A stretch of DNA of 23,239 nt from JAUWQU01 sp964605095. Lineage in GTDB: Bacteria; Planctomycetota; Phycisphaerae; SM23-33. The DNA is taken from NCBI GenBank assembly GCA_964605095.1, contig CAZSBS010000047.1, positions 1-23,239 of the forward strand, read 5' to 3'. A model generated the notes under the pieces. The model was not told the DNA's origin. It did not search any database and saw only the letters and a program-made list of their open reading frames with translations. Positions 23,205-23,239 of this stretch are shown here, one piece after another; position 1 is the first letter of the stretch; every line of letters begins with the position of its first letter. A program made the position numbers and the translations under genes.

Positions 23205-23239
23205 ATGTCCAAGGCTTCCTGGATACTGTGTGCTTGTGC
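23205..23239 (+). CDS. Start of a truncated gene, possibly secreted
   Basis: ATG at 23205 follows a strong GGAGAGAG Shine-Dalgarno (23194-23201), and the frame stays open for the 11 codons (MSKASWILCAC) before the window ends. The sequence (a Lys followed by hydrophobic residues) could be the start of a signal peptide. Nothing more can be said about function. Confidence 0.55.
   Translation, partial: MSKASWILCAC

Overview
The window looks like a chromosomal piece of a GC-rich Gram-negative bacterium, most likely a Planctomycetota member and perhaps an anaerobic Phycisphaerae-like lineage. That assignment is inference. It rests on a Tat-exported sulfatase, a secreted tandem DUF1080 protein, a secreted DUF1570/peptidase-MA-like protein, a porin ending in Phe (so an outer membrane is present), a ferredoxin-linked 2-oxoacid oxidoreductase (KorAB), and abundant structured intergenic repeats. 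No rRNA, tRNA or CRISPR array was seen.

Layout. 39-5572 (+): Tat sulfatase, then a single-chain restriction-modification enzyme of the type ISP/IIG kind. 5617-9529 (-): rsmG, a DUF167 gene and leuD packed 3-4 nt apart, a two-helix membrane protein, a YycJ-like metallo-beta-lactamase-fold hydrolase, and pdxA. 9530-10388: a repeat-filled intergenic stretch, then a solitary HicB-type antitoxin (+). 10400-13580 (-): a small membrane protein, korB and korA; korA and korB overlap by ATGA. 13792-17218 (+): miaB, then a receiver-like ORF and a receiver-like/GGDEF diguanylate cyclase separated by a large palindrome. 17206-18582 (-): porin. 18821-20182 (+): secreted gluzincin-like protein. 20186-22195 (-): tandem DUF1080 protein and dCMP deaminase. 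22410-22799 (+): glycine-rich RRM RNA-binding protein. 23205-end (+): start of another gene.

The genes are mostly unrelated housekeeping, envelope and degradation functions. Secreted sulfatase, DUF1080 protein, peptidase-like protein and porin together suggest degradation of external polysaccharide or glycoprotein. KorAB implies ferredoxin-based carbon metabolism.

The most unusual feature is the behaviour of repeats at gene ends. (1) A 116-bp, near-fully palindromic MITE-like element (44-bp perfect inverted repeats, 5-bp flanking duplication ACAAT) sits exactly between the receiver-like ORF and the start codon of the GGDEF ORF. (2) Heptamer arrays with a TAG in every unit supply the stop codons of both pdxA and korB; because 7 is not a multiple of 3 they close all three reading frames. 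(3) A long inverted repeat supplies the last 11 residues and stop codon of MiaB. These look like separate repeat families that have settled at translational stop sites.
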